Shown: piece by piece, positions 11,201 through 19,269 of the stretch
How the letters are laid out: each line of letters opens with the position of its first letter
Position numbering within the stretch: the first letter of the stretch is position 1
DNA from: Herbaspirillum sp. YR522
Lineage (GTDB): Bacteria > Pseudomonadota > Gammaproteobacteria > Burkholderiales > Burkholderiaceae_D
Length of the DNA: 38,400 nt
Assembly (NCBI RefSeq): GCF_000282575.1
Contig: NZ_AKJA01000136.1
Coordinates: 1 to 38,400, forward strand
Reading direction: 5' to 3'
Program-made: the position numbers and the translations under genes
Notes under the pieces: model-generated
The model's database searches: none
Told to the model about the DNA's origin: nothing
Seen by the model: the letters and a program-made list of their open reading frames with translations, nothing else

Positions 11201-14200
11201 TCGAAGCGGCGCTGCTGGCACAGCCGGGCGTGCGCCAGGCGGTCGCGGTGGTACGTCCGGTAGCGGGCGTGGATCGGCTGCTGGCCTACGTCGCCGCGCA
11301 CCACGACAGCGCGCCCGATCCGGTCGCGCTGCAGCGGGCCCTGGCGGCCAGCCTGCCGGGCTATATGGTGCCGGGCAAGATCGGCCTGTTGCCGGCGCTG
11401 CCCTTGAATGCCAACGGCAAGATCGACCGCAAGGCGCTGCCCGACGAGACCCGCTTCGAACACGAAGGCACCAGCCTCGGCGAGCCACCCGAAGGGCCGC
11501 TCGAAGCCTTGATCGCCCACAGCTGGCAAGCGGTATTGGGCGTGCCCGCGGTGGGCCGCCATGACAACTTCTTCGAACTGGGCGGCGACTCCATCCTGAG
11601 CCTGCAGATCATCGCCCGGCTGCGCCAGGATGGCTGGAAACTGACGCCCAAGCAGATCTTCGAGCAGCAGACCGTGGCCGCATTGGCGCAGGTGGCCGAA
11701 GCGGTCGAGGCGCTGCCCGACCGGGCGCCGCTCGAGGGCGACGACGCCAGCAGCGGCCCGGTGCCGCTGCTGCCGATCCAGGCGCAGTTCCTGGCCACCG
11801 ACATCGCCCGGCGCCAGCATTGGAACCAGGCCATCATGCTGCGCAGCGCCGCGCCGATCGACCGACAGGCGATGCAGCAAGCGGTGGCAGCCATCGTCGA
11901 TCATCACGACGCGCTGCGCATGCACTATGTGCAACAGGGCGACGGCACCTGGGTGCAATCGTACGGTGCGCGCGCGGCGGGCGAGGCGGCATCGTCGTGC
12001 TGGCACGCACAGGTCGATTCTGCCGCGCAGATGGCGCAATTCTGCGCCCGGGCGCAACGCAGCCTAGACCTGCAACACGGGCCCTTGCTGCGCGCCGCCA
12101 CCATGGCGCTGGCCGACGGCAGCTGGCGCCTGCTGCTGGTGGTGCACCACCTGGTGGTCGATGGCGTGTCGTGGCGGGTGCTGCTGGAAGACTTGCAGGG
12201 CGCCTATGCCCAGTGCCTGGCCGGGCGGCCGATCGCCTTGCCGCCCAAGACCGCGTCCTACCGTGAATGGGGCCAGGCCCTGCAGGCGTTTGCCGCCACC
12301 GCTACCGACGAATTGCCGTTCTGGCGTACGCTGGCCGAGGTACCGGCGAAGCTGCCGTGCGACCACCCGCAGGCGCCGTTGCTGGCGGCCGACCAGGCGC
12401 GCCTGGCCTGCCGGCTCGACGCCGCCACGACCCAGGCCCTGCTCAAGCAGGCGCCGGCGGCCTACCGCACCCAGATCAACGACCTGCTGCTGGCTGCGCT
12501 GGGTCGGGCCCTGGGCCAGTGGAGCGGGCAGGCGCACATGCTGATCACGCTGGAAGGCCATGGTCGCGAGCAGCTGGACGAGGCCGGCGACGGCCTGGAT
12601 GTGTCGCGCACGGTCGGCTGGTTCACCAGCATGCTGCCGGTGGCGTTGCCCACGGCAGGCGACTGGCGCACCCAGATCGGCGCGGTCAAGGAGACCCTGC
12701 GCGCCATTCCGCGCAAGGGCATCGGCTTCGGCCTGCTGCGTCACTGGGGTTCGGACGCGCAGCGCGAGGTGCTGGCAAACATCCCGACGCCGTCGCTGGC
12801 GTTCAATTACCTGGGGCAGTTCGACGGCAACTTCCGCGATGGCGGCCCTTGGCAGCCGGCACCGGAGTCGCCCGGGGCATCGCGCGATGATGCCGCGCCG
12901 ATGGCGTGCGACCTGTCGATCAACGGCCAGGTGGTCGGTGGCGAACTGCGCATGGAAGTGACCTATAGCCGCCGGCGCTTCGATGCCGCCACCATCGACG
13001 GCTTCGTACAGCGGCTGCAGGCCGCGCTGCAGGACATGGTGGACCATTGCTGCGCCGGCAACAGCGGCGTGACGCCATCGGACTTCCCGCTGGCGCAGCT
13101 GACCCAGCCGCAACTGGATCGCTTGCAGCACGAACTGGGTTGTGCGGCGGCGCAGATCGAGGACATCTACCCGACCACGCCGATGCAGCAGCGCATGCTG
13201 CGCCACCTGTCCGAGCAGCCATGGAGCGCGGCCAATGTGGTGCAGCTCGATACCACCAGCAAGACCATCGACGTGGCGCGCTTCTGCGATGCCTGGCGCA
13301 GCGTGCTGCAGCGTCATCCGATCCTGCGCACCGGCTTTGCCTGGCTCGATTCGCTGCGGTCGGTGCAGGTGGTCATGCGCGAGGCCAGCCTGCCGGTGAC
13401 GGTACTGGACTGGCGCGGCCGGGCCGATGCCAACGTGCGCGACGAATGGCAGGCGCTGTGCCGCCATGAGCACCAGCGCGGCTTCGACGCCCGACACGCG
13501 CCGCTGATGCGGTTCGTGATCGTCCAGCGCGACGATGGCTATCAACTGCTCTGGACCTGGCACCATATCCTGCTCGATGGCTGGAGCATGTCGCAGTTGC
13601 TGGGCGAGGTGTTTTCGCTGGTCGAAGGCCAGCCCTTGGCGCGCCAGGCGCTGGACTTCCGCCATTACATGGCATGGCTGGCGCAGCAGTCCAGTGTCGA
13701 CGACCAGGCGTTCTGGCGCGCCCGCTTCGCCCAATGCGGGCCCGGCGGGCCGGCCGGCCTGCTGTGCCGGAGCGCGGCCGTGCACGACATGGCGGCCGAA
13801 TTGACGCCATCGCCCGGTAGCGGCGCTGCGTCGGCCTATGCCACCGAGTACCTGCAACTCGATCTGGAGCACACGCGCCTGCTGCAAGGCTTTGGCGCAA
13901 GCTGCAAGGTGACCTTGAACACGCTGGTCCAGGCGGCCTGGAGCGTGGTGCTGCACGACATGACGGGCGCGGCCGATGTGGTCTTCGGCGTCACCGTCTC
14001 CGGGCGCAGCGTCGACTTTCCCGGCGTGGAACGGATCATGGGCATGTGCATCAATGTGCTGCCGCTGATCCAGCACCTGGATGGCGGGCAGGACGTGGCG
14101 TCCTGGCTGGCGCAGTTGCAGTCGCACAACCTGGCCCTGCGCCAGCGCGAGCATGTGGCGCTGGACGAGATCGAGCGCTGGTCGGCCAGGCCGGGCCAGG

Positions 14201-15348
14201 CCCTGTTCGATACGCTGGTCATCTTCGAGAATTTCCCGGTCGACGAGTCGCTCAAGAAGGGCGTCGGGCGCTCGCTGGCATTCGAGACCATCCGCAGCCG
14301 TGGCGCCACCGAGCATCCACTGACGTTGGTGGTGTTGCCGGGCGCTAGCTTGCGCTTCCAGTTCGAGTACGACGGCGCACGCTTGCCGCAGGCACTGGTG
14401 CAGCAGTTGGCACAGCGCCTGGCCGACGGTTTGGGCCGGCTGCCCACGCAGGACACGCTGCAAGGCTTGCTGCGGGGCGGCGGTGGGCTGATGCCGTCGG
14501 CGTTGCCGGCCATCCCGCCCGCGCCGGTGCTGGTGCACCATCCGGCGAGTCGGCCGCCGGACCCGCAAGGGCCGGTGCTGGTGTGCTTTCCGGCGCGCAT
14601 GTCCAACCCGCAGGAATACGCTGGCCTGGCCACTGCCCTGGGGCAGGCGCACCCGGTCTGGCAATTGGTATGTCCACCGCATGAACGATGGCGCTGGGCC
14701 AGCATGGACGTGCCGGCAATGGCGGCCCGCTATGCCGCGGCCATCGGCGGCCAATTCGCCGGCAGGACTTGCCGGTTCATCGGTTGGTCGGTGGGTGGCT
14801 TGCTGGCCATCGAGACGGCACGCCAGCTGCAGGCACAGGCGGCGCTTACGGTGGAGTGGATCGGGCTGGTCGATAGTTCTGATTTTTCGCTCCTGCGGGC
14901 CCAACTGGAGCAGATGCCGTTGCCGCCTGCCTCGGCGCTGGCCCCGCACGAGCAGACGCTGCATCAATGGCTGCAACGCTCGTCCATGGCCGGACTCTGG
15001 CATGCGCTGCTGGCGCAGATGACGCCGCGCCAACGTGCCTATTTCCTGCTCGACATCGTGGCCCGCCTGGGCCAGCGGCTGCCCACCGATGCGCCTGGCC
15101 AGCCGGGTGCGGAGGCGGCATTGTGGGAACGCATCCGTTGCCTGCGGCTGGGGCTGGACGCGCAGGTAACCCTATCGACCCCGATCCACGTGTGGCAGGC
15201 AGGGCAGCGCGAGACGGGCCAGGCGCCGACCGACTGGACCCGTCATACCCCACGCCTGGCGTCGCTGACCGTAGTGGAGGGGGCCGATCATCTGTCTATC
15301 CTGGAATCGGCTGGGTGGTATCGGGGGGTACGGGACTTGCTGGGTTGA
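5260..15348 (+). CDS. NRPS: C-A(Ser)-T-C-A(OH-Orn?)-T-E-C-TE
   Basis: The ATG at 5260 is chosen 34 bases after the previous stop, giving 3362 aa; the frame stays open upstream but overlaps the T domain of the previous gene. Domains in order: C1 (His-His at residue ~167, motif HHIVSDA with Ala for the usual Gly); A1 with code D-V-W-H-I-S-L-I-D-K, a serine code; T1 (GGDS, Ser ~1029); C2 (HHLLLDG, ~1241); A2 with code D-G-E-G-S-G-G-V-T-K, where Glu at position 239 suits a basic side chain and N5-hydroxyornithine is inferred from the neighbouring tailoring genes; T2 (GGDS, Ser ~2111); an epimerization domain (HHLVVDGVS ~2296, EGHGRE, NYLGQFD); C3 (HHILLDG, ~2768); and a thioesterase (GWSVGG, Ser ~3177, C-terminal GADH). 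C3 is followed directly by TE with no A-T pair between. Upstream modules are off-window, so the full product cannot be read. Confidence 0.95.
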   Translation: MNEKNHQLLALLQRDQQEQGGAGGELSGHAMAGPAPLSFSQQQLWALQQLEPGQTAYNLTRAFRLRGPLVHAALQAAFDALVARHASLRTRFVEQDGIASQVVEPVAPMALEVIDCRHHAAAGHAQLIAAQIDAAAAHVFDLTQARLLLVRLLQLGDDDHLLVIGMHHIVSDAWSNPIVAHDLARAYRQALQGQAPVLPALPVQYADYARWQRERLQGPWLQQELDYWQEKLGAQVSPLNLPLDRPRPGTASFAGAAHAFVLDQALANGLRQFCRDERCTPFVVLLAGWQALLRHYCGQDDFTLGIPQAGRQRPELQEMVGFFVTTQVMRARLQPRMSMRELCRQVRGDTLDALSHTELPFELLLERYPAERGLARHPLFQTMFGLQVIDGAATLELDGISATTLDIATRSAKFDVALDVKIINGRVTARLEYSTDLFEAATMARIARHYQALLRQMVADPQQAIGELQLLAPDEREALLQSSENRQGHGTGDVLALIEAQVARSGSRPALRVPHTGQALGYAQLNDQANALAHWLMAQGVGCDDRVGVCMERSQDMVVALLAIMKAGAAYVPMDPDHPPQRLQYFIDDSRTRLLLTHAPVWAQLQGLAPGCAPVDVGTLDLSAQPRHNPGLALHPEQLAYVIYTSGSTGQPKGAANRHASLWNRLAWMQQAYQLESSDRVLQKTPFGFDVSVWEFFWPLMTGAELVMAAPGEHRDPARLAALIDSAGITTLHFVPSMLQAFVNDGDGVRCPSLRRVICSGEALPMELQQQAQRQLPHARLINLYGPTEAAIDVTHWTCVVGDTGSSVPIGRPISATQAFVLDDALQLVPPGVAGELYLGGINLGRGYLGKPGLTAERFVASPFADDGQRLYRTGDLVRWREDGQIMYLGRLDHQVKIRGLRIELGEIEAALLAQPGVREAVVVAADGQLLVAYVAGEGIDERAVRAALAQRLPQYMVPAVMVQLPRLPLSTNGKIDRKALPAVERGSEAAYAEPVGEIEQRLAAIWQEVLGIERVGRQDNFFALGGDSILSLQIIARLRRAGWKVTPRQVFDRQTVAHLAAVAVAIDLPAGSGADAPRAAGPDLSLLAQPLTAQQQALLPVGMDQLEAVYPLSPMQTGMLFHSVYEAGSAAYVNQLRIDIDGALDPERFGAAWQAMQQRHGVLRTGFLADSTPPLQWVAPAAALPLRQLDVRAVDDCATTLDGIAEAELALGFDLRRPPLQRLVLVRSGQRRHHFIWTIHHLLLDGWSTSQLLGEVVRHYHGVDTAAPAGSYRHYIGWLQQQDAEQPRRFWQQALAPLTAPTYLQQAFIAPAAGETGFGEYKVVLPVPQAEALNRFAREHRVTLNTLFQAAWGLLLQRYTGHGAVCFGATVAGRPDELEGAQQLLGLFINTLPVIVPASHDQPVATWLQALQQHNLAARAVQHTPLYDIQRWHAHLGQSLFDSILVFENYPIDSALRSGSAADISFRRTHSREQTNYPMTVGVAPGDGVGAGLHIGWRYDRSRFGDAAVVQIARHLQYCLEQIVQSGTRPVGALAMLDPEQQAALLALGRVEDSQFVPEPIHVLFARQAQRNPAAEAVVMGERSLSYGEVEARANRLASQLRRQGFDGAAGEQRIGVALPRSPEMIVVLLAILKAGAGYVPIDLETPSDRLAGMLDDAGVTLMISQREPLARWPALAARPALRLLAIDELDLAHGQAQASAVDVVPEQLAYVIYTSGSTGRAKGVEVAHGPLSMHIQATAALYEMGPQSRELHFLSFAFDGAHERWMTVLSVGGTLVLRDSELWTPEQTAAALHRHRITHAGFPPVYLKQLADWVERSGNPPPVFLYSFGGEAMPRDTFEQVRRALRPQRLINGYGPTETVVTPLVWKVDAGQACDVPYAPIGRPVGQRTAMILDDRLQLLPHGVAGELYIGGSGLARGYLDRPGLTAGAFVADPFGAPGARMYRTGDLARWRDDGQIAYLGRIDHQVKIKGFRIELGEVEAALLAQPGVRQAVAVVRPVAGVDRLLAYVAAHHDSAPDPVALQRALAASLPGYMVPGKIGLLPALPLNANGKIDRKALPDETRFEHEGTSLGEPPEGPLEALIAHSWQAVLGVPAVGRHDNFFELGGDSILSLQIIARLRQDGWKLTPKQIFEQQTVAALAQVAEAVEALPDRAPLEGDDASSGPVPLLPIQAQFLATDIARRQHWNQAIMLRSAAPIDRQAMQQAVAAIVDHHDALRMHYVQQGDGTWVQSYGARAAGEAASSCWHAQVDSAAQMAQFCARAQRSLDLQHGPLLRAATMALADGSWRLLLVVHHLVVDGVSWRVLLEDLQGAYAQCLAGRPIALPPKTASYREWGQALQAFAATATDELPFWRTLAEVPAKLPCDHPQAPLLAADQARLACRLDAATTQALLKQAPAAYRTQINDLLLAALGRALGQWSGQAHMLITLEGHGREQLDEAGDGLDVSRTVGWFTSMLPVALPTAGDWRTQIGAVKETLRAIPRKGIGFGLLRHWGSDAQREVLANIPTPSLAFNYLGQFDGNFRDGGPWQPAPESPGASRDDAAPMACDLSINGQVVGGELRMEVTYSRRRFDAATIDGFVQRLQAALQDMVDHCCAGNSGVTPSDFPLAQLTQPQLDRLQHELGCAAAQIEDIYPTTPMQQRMLRHLSEQPWSAANVVQLDTTSKTIDVARFCDAWRSVLQRHPILRTGFAWLDSLRSVQVVMREASLPVTVLDWRGRADANVRDEWQALCRHEHQRGFDARHAPLMRFVIVQRDDGYQLLWTWHHILLDGWSMSQLLGEVFSLVEGQPLARQALDFRHYMAWLAQQSSVDDQAFWRARFAQCGPGGPAGLLCRSAAVHDMAAELTPSPGSGAASAYATEYLQLDLEHTRLLQGFGASCKVTLNTLVQAAWSVVLHDMTGAADVVFGVTVSGRSVDFPGVERIMGMCINVLPLIQHLDGGQDVASWLAQLQSHNLALRQREHVALDEIERWSARPGQALFDTLVIFENFPVDESLKKGVGRSLAFETIRSRGATEHPLTLVVLPGASLRFQFEYDGARLPQALVQQLAQRLADGLGRLPTQDTLQGLLRGGGGLMPSALPAIPPAPVLVHHPASRPPDPQGPVLVCFPARMSNPQEYAGLATALGQAHPVWQLVCPPHERWRWASMDVPAMAARYAAAIGGQFAGRTCRFIGWSVGGLLAIETARQLQAQAALTVEWIGLVDSSDFSLLRAQLEQMPLPPASALAPHEQTLHQWLQRSSMAGLWHALLAQMTPRQRAYFLLDIVARLGQRLPTDAPGQPGAEAALWERIRCLRLGLDAQVTLSTPIHVWQAGQRETGQAPTDWTRHTPRLASLTVVEGADHLSILESAGWYRGVRDLLG

Positions 15349-15362
15349 CGTGGGGCAGGGCG

Positions 15363-15396
15363 CTCCCGGCGGCTGGGTGCTGCTGGGAGGCTTTTT
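15363..15396 (+). terminator. Rho-independent terminator of the NRPS operon
   Basis: A 10-bp stem (15363-15372 with 15380-15389, two G-T wobbles) with a 7-base loop is followed by GC and five T residues (15392-15396). It begins 15 bases after the stop codon of the last NRPS gene. Confidence 0.75.
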
Positions 15397-15646
15397 CACC
15401 GGGATTCGCTATTCGGCTTGTTGAGCCTTTTTGGGCCGTCTGCTCTTGCTGCATGCCGATGTACTGGCTTTATGCTTATCATTCTCCGGTCGAAAGGGCC
15501 CGCCGGGAGTCCGCCCGGCAGCCGACCTTCTTTCTTGAACGCCGAGAAAGAGGGGCAAAGAATGCCCCAGGGGCTGGTCCGAATGGGGAAAGCGGGCGCC
15601 TCGCCTTCGGCATCGGGCTGAGTAAGCGCGTAGCGCTGTATCGAAG

Positions 15647-15705
15647 CCTGTCCTGAGCCTGTCGAAGGGCCTGTCCTGAGCTTGTCGAAGGACCTGTCCT
15701 GAGCC
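15647..15705. repeat. 23-base tandem repeat, about 2.6 copies
   Basis: Units start at 15647, 15670 and 15693 with a 23-base period. The shared core is CCTGTCCTGAGCYTGTCGAA, followed by GGG or GGA; the third copy is cut short after GAGCC. Cores of this kind (read in reverse as TTCGACAAGCTCAGGACAGG) recur between genes in many proteobacterial genomes, so this is probably one copy site of a dispersed intergenic repeat. Confidence 0.8.
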
Positions 15706-15709
15706 CAGG

Positions 15710-15724
15710 CTGGCCGCTGGCCAG
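15710..15724 (-). terminator. Small hairpin after the PepSY gene, possible terminator
   Basis: CTGGCC and GGCCAG arms (6 bp, 3-base loop) lie 7 bases past the stop codon of the leftward PepSY gene. No T-run follows on that strand, so it is weak as an intrinsic terminator. Confidence 0.3.
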
Positions 15725-15730
15725 ACGACC

Positions 15731-17023
15731 TCAAGCCGCCTCGTCTTTCGCTTGCCGCCCACCCGCGCGATACTTGGCTGGCACCCGTGCGCGGCGCTTT
15801 TTCCACCAGACCACGATTCCGGTGACCGATAACAACGTGATGACCAGGCCCATGCAGGTGATGAAGATGCGCCACGGCAGGCCGAAGACATGGCCCATGT
15901 GCAGCGCGCCGATCCAGTTGCTGAAGCTGTTGCCGCCCAGGTCGCCGGTCGGTAGCCAGTGGCCGCGCAACTGGCCGCTGCGGGCGTCGATCAGGATGCC
16001 GGTGTTGCCGACGTTGCTGCGCAGGTCGGCCGAGCTGTGCACCATGTAACCGTACAGGCCACGCCGGCGATCGAAGCTCAGGCGCTCTTCGAAGTCGATG
16101 CGCAACCCGCGCTCGGCGGCAAAGGCTTGCATCGCGCGGCGTGCGGCGGCGTGGGCCTGGGGCCAGCTCATGGGTGGGGCGGCCAGCGGTTCGCGCAGCG
16201 GCGGCTGGGCACGCCAGCTGTTGTCGAACGGGAGGATGCGGGTCATCACCGGTTGGTAGATCTGGTCACGCAGGTTGAACATCACGCTGGACCAGGCAAA
16301 CAGCAACAGCATCAGCCAGCACCACAGGCCGAAGGCGCGATGCAGGTCGAGGTTGACGCGGTACGCGCCGGCCTGCCATTTCACCATCCAGGCCGGCTTC
16401 CACTTGTTCCAGAAAGGCCGGCCGCGCGGCCAGGTCAGGTAGGCGCCGACGAAGCAGTCGAGCGTCCATAGCACCGAGACGATGCCCATCAGCAAGGCAC
16501 CCGGTACCCGCGGCAAGGCCATCGAGTGGTGCACGTTGAACACGAAGGGCATGAAGTCTTCCGGCCGCAGGCTGATCTTCTCGCGGTCGCGCACACCCTG
16601 TACGACCCCGCTGTAGGGATTGACCAGGATCTCGTTGTAACCCAGCTTGAACGGGCGCCCGGTGGCGGCATCGATGGCCGGGTCGGCCATGAACGATAGC
16701 GTGCGACCGGGCTGCGGGTGCAGCATCAGCTGGCTGATGCGTACCTTCGGTCCCAGTGCCTGCTCGACCCGCTGGCGCAGCGTATAGGGATCGAGCATGG
16801 CGTCGGCGGCCTGGCCGGGCGCTGGCTGGGCCAGGTGCAGGTGCGGCGCCAGCCAGACCTCGATCTCGTCCTCGAAGGCCAGCAGGGTGCCGGTCAGGCT
16901 GGCCACGATCAGGAAAAACGCGATCGCCAGACCGGTCCAGCGATGCAGCAGGACGAAGGTCTGGCGGGTCGGGTGCCACGGTTTCCAGGCGCGCGGCGGG
17001 CGCGCCCCGGGGTTGGCTACCAT
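15731..17023 (-). CDS. PepSY-associated TM helix protein, probable ferrisiderophore reductase
   Basis: This 430-aa inner-membrane protein belongs to the PepSY_TM family. Hydrophobic helices lie at about residues 31-50, in the middle (two, near the segments containing WTLDCF and LMLLLFAW) and near 385-405, with two periplasmic PepSY-like segments between. Recurrent His residues beside the helices (HRWTG ~27, NVHHSM, DLHRAFG, LHMGH) resemble the heme-ligand pattern of family members such as FoxB and FpvG, which take part in reductive iron release from hydroxamate siderophores. Its start codon lies inside the end of the receptor gene (7-base overlap), so the two are probably translated together. 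Reduction is inferred from family and position; some PepSY_TM proteins have other roles. Confidence 0.85.
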   Translation of the reverse strand: MVANPGARPPRAWKPWHPTRQTFVLLHRWTGLAIAFFLIVASLTGTLLAFEDEIEVWLAPHLHLAQPAPGQAADAMLDPYTLRQRVEQALGPKVRISQLMLHPQPGRTLSFMADPAIDAATGRPFKLGYNEILVNPYSGVVQGVRDREKISLRPEDFMPFVFNVHHSMALPRVPGALLMGIVSVLWTLDCFVGAYLTWPRGRPFWNKWKPAWMVKWQAGAYRVNLDLHRAFGLWCWLMLLLFAWSSVMFNLRDQIYQPVMTRILPFDNSWRAQPPLREPLAAPPMSWPQAHAAARRAMQAFAAERGLRIDFEERLSFDRRRGLYGYMVHSSADLRSNVGNTGILIDARSGQLRGHWLPTGDLGGNSFSNWIGALHMGHVFGLPWRIFITCMGLVITLLSVTGIVVWWKKRRARVPAKYRAGGRQAKDEAA

Positions 17024-19239
17024 CGCGTGGTCAGCGTCACCAGGCCGGTACGGCGGTTGCCGTATTCACAGAACTCCGAGCAATACGCGTAGACACGGTC
17101 GGTCACGTTGTTGAGCTTCAATGCCAGCTCGACATTGCGCCAGTCGTCGGAAATGCGCCCCAGGTCGAAACGGGCCCCGACGTCCAGCAAGGTCACGCTG
17201 GGTGTCTCGAAGGTGTTGAGCGCATTGCCATACGAGCGGCCGATGTAGCGTACCCCGGTCGATACGCGGGTGCCGGCCAGGGCGCCCTGGCCGAATGCAT
17301 ACTCGGCCAGCACGCCGGCGTTGTGCTTGGCCGCGCCCGGCAGCGCCTTGCCTTGCGTACTGGTCGCCGCGGTGCTGGTGGCAGAGGTGTTGCTGGTGAC
17401 CTTGGCGTTGGTGTAGCTGTAGCTGGAGGTCAGGTTCAGGCCGGAGGCCAGCGAGAACTTGCCTTCCAGTTCCACCCCCTTGGAACGCGCCGCGCCGGTC
17501 TGCTGGACGAAGCCGGCCCGGGCCAGGTCGGCGGTGGTGACGTTCTGGCGCCGCAGGTCGAACACCGCCAGGGTGAACAGGGCATTGGTGCCCACCGGAG
17601 CGTACTTGACGCCGGCCTCGTATTGCTTGGCGCGTTCCGGCGTGGCCATGCCGCCGCCGAAGATATTGCCGGTGGTCGGCGTGAACGATTCCGAATAGCT
17701 GGCGTAGGGCGAGAAGCCGCCGTTCATCTCGTGTACCAGGCCCAGGTTGCGGCTGTTGGCCGTATCGCTGCGCTTGGAGAAGGTATTGGCCGCGTAGTTG
17801 GTCACCTTCTGCTGCGACGAATCGCGTCGTATGCCGGCCGATACGGTCCAGCGCTCACCGAGCTTGACCTGGTCCTGCAGGTAGAAGCCCAACTGGTCGT
17901 CGACCGTCTTGGTGTTGTAGTTGTCGGCCACCGCGGGCAAGGTGGCGTAGCTGGTGGTGTAGATGTTCGACAGCACATAGCCGGCCAGCGTGTTGGGGCT
18001 GAGGTAGCCGCTGACGGTGCCGGCGGTGTGGTGATAGTCGACCCCGAAGAGCAGCTTGTGCTTGAGCGGGTCGGTGCCGAAGTCGGCCTGGAACTGGTTG
18101 TCGGTGGTGAAGGTGTCCGACAGGGTGTGCAGGCGCCAGCGCTGCAACGCGGCCGTCGCCGATTGCGTGGCCGGGAAGAAGGCGGCGAAGCGCAGGTTGT
18201 TGCGCGATGCGTTGTACTTGGTATAGCGCAGGTTCTGGCGGAAGCTCAGCACGTCGTTGAACTGGTGCGAGAACGCCGAACTGATTGCCGAATTCTCGTA
18301 GATCTCGTTGTTGTCGCCAGCCCGTCCCAGCGAGGTGCCGGTCCCCAGGCGTCCGTTGGGATTGGCCGTCACGGTGCCATTGGGCGGCAGCAGGTTATTG
18401 GCCAGCCCTTCGCTGCGCTGGTACTCCAGGCGGCCGGTCCATTCGGTGCGGTCCGAAGGCCGCCAGGTGATCGACGGCGCGAAGAAGCTGCGATTGTCGA
18501 CCGTGTCCTTGACCTGGCTCTGGGCGTCGCGCACCAGTCCGGTGACGCGATAGGACCAGACGCCTGCGTCATCGATGGCACCGCCGAAATCACCGGCGAT
18601 CTGCTTGCGACTGAAGCCACCCACCTGGACCTGGATTTCATGGATCGGGGTCGTGGTAGGGCGCTTGGACACCACGTTGATCAGGCCGCCGGGCGAGTTC
18701 TGCCCGAACAGCACCGAAGCCGGGCCGTGCAGCAGTTCGATGCGTTCCAGGCCATACGGCTCGGGGGCGTAGCGGCTATAGCTGGCATTGGACGAGGTGA
18801 GCATGCCGTCGCGATAGAACGAACCGCCATTATTGAGTTGGAAGCCGCGCAGCAGGGCGCCCGTATCGACGATCGAGAAGGCTCCGGTCGACACCTGCAC
18901 GCCGCTGGTATAGGCCAGCGCCTCGGACACGGTACGGGCTTGCTGGGTGGCGATCTGGTCCGCCGTCACCACCGAGATCGAATACGGGGTCTCGGTGATC
19001 GGGGTATCGGTCTTGGTGGCCGTGGCGCTGCGCTTGGCCACGAAACCGTGCACCGGGCCGTTGGCCTTTTCCTCGCCGTTGGCGGTGACGGTCACTTCCG
19101 GCAGGTCCTGGCCGGCAGCGCTGGTCTGCGCATGGCTGCTGGCCGAGATCGACATGCCCAGCAGCGCGCACTGGAGCGAACTGACCAGTATGCGTTGCCG
19201 CGAAGGGAAGGGGACATTGATCGCTGTTTTTCTCGTCAT
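17017..19239 (-). CDS. TonB-dependent ferric-siderophore receptor (FhuA/FpvA-like)
   Basis: This 740-aa outer-membrane receptor would import the iron-loaded siderophore. A signal peptide ends near Ala37 (SASSHA), a TonB box (PEVTVTA) lies at ~47-53, and a plug domain follows with the typical ERIELLHGPASVLFGQ stretch. The 22-stranded barrel ends in an aromatic residue (final Trp), and a CxxxC pair (CSEFC) lies ~20 residues before the end, as in ferric-hydroxamate receptors. There is no N-terminal signalling (STN) extension, so the protein is unlikely to work through a trans-envelope anti-sigma factor. It lies 30 bases after the monooxygenase stop and overlaps the PepSY start. The start ATG at 19239 has no strong Shine-Dalgarno, which suggests coupling to the upstream gene. 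Confidence 0.93.
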   Translation of the reverse strand: MTRKTAINVPFPSRQRILVSSLQCALLGMSISASSHAQTSAAGQDLPEVTVTANGEEKANGPVHGFVAKRSATATKTDTPITETPYSISVVTADQIATQQARTVSEALAYTSGVQVSTGAFSIVDTGALLRGFQLNNGGSFYRDGMLTSSNASYSRYAPEPYGLERIELLHGPASVLFGQNSPGGLINVVSKRPTTTPIHEIQVQVGGFSRKQIAGDFGGAIDDAGVWSYRVTGLVRDAQSQVKDTVDNRSFFAPSITWRPSDRTEWTGRLEYQRSEGLANNLLPPNGTVTANPNGRLGTGTSLGRAGDNNEIYENSAISSAFSHQFNDVLSFRQNLRYTKYNASRNNLRFAAFFPATQSATAALQRWRLHTLSDTFTTDNQFQADFGTDPLKHKLLFGVDYHHTAGTVSGYLSPNTLAGYVLSNIYTTSYATLPAVADNYNTKTVDDQLGFYLQDQVKLGERWTVSAGIRRDSSQQKVTNYAANTFSKRSDTANSRNLGLVHEMNGGFSPYASYSESFTPTTGNIFGGGMATPERAKQYEAGVKYAPVGTNALFTLAVFDLRRQNVTTADLARAGFVQQTGAARSKGVELEGKFSLASGLNLTSSYSYTNAKVTSNTSATSTAATSTQGKALPGAAKHNAGVLAEYAFGQGALAGTRVSTGVRYIGRSYGNALNTFETPSVTLLDVGARFDLGRISDDWRNVELALKLNNVTDRVYAYCSEFCEYGNRRTGLVTLTTRW

Positions 19240-19269
19240 GATGGTGAATCGGATTGATGTTGTCGTTGA

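Larger units (their letters stand above)
15349..15730. other. Intergenic region between convergent NRPS and PepSY genes
   Basis: About 380 bases without a convincing gene. It holds the NRPS terminator, a stretch around 15490-15610 whose short reading frames look spurious, a 23-base tandem repeat at 15647-15705 and a small GC hairpin at 15710-15724 just past the PepSY stop. Neither strand offers a frame with a ribosome site and family resemblance. Confidence 0.6.

Noticed and set aside
12064-15033. A 989-codon leftward open frame opposite the NRPS
   Set aside because: It lies opposite conserved E, C and TE domains; the translation is His/Gln/Arg-rich shadow sequence.
15418-15621. A 67-codon rightward frame in the NRPS-PepSY gap
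   Set aside because: No ribosome site or family match; the segment resembles repeated intergenic DNA whose frames are often mis-annotated.
16756-19257. An 833-codon rightward open frame opposite the receptor and PepSY genes
   Set aside because: It is antisense to two clear genes, has low-complexity Arg/Gly/Val-rich translation and no family resemblance. High GC makes such frames common.
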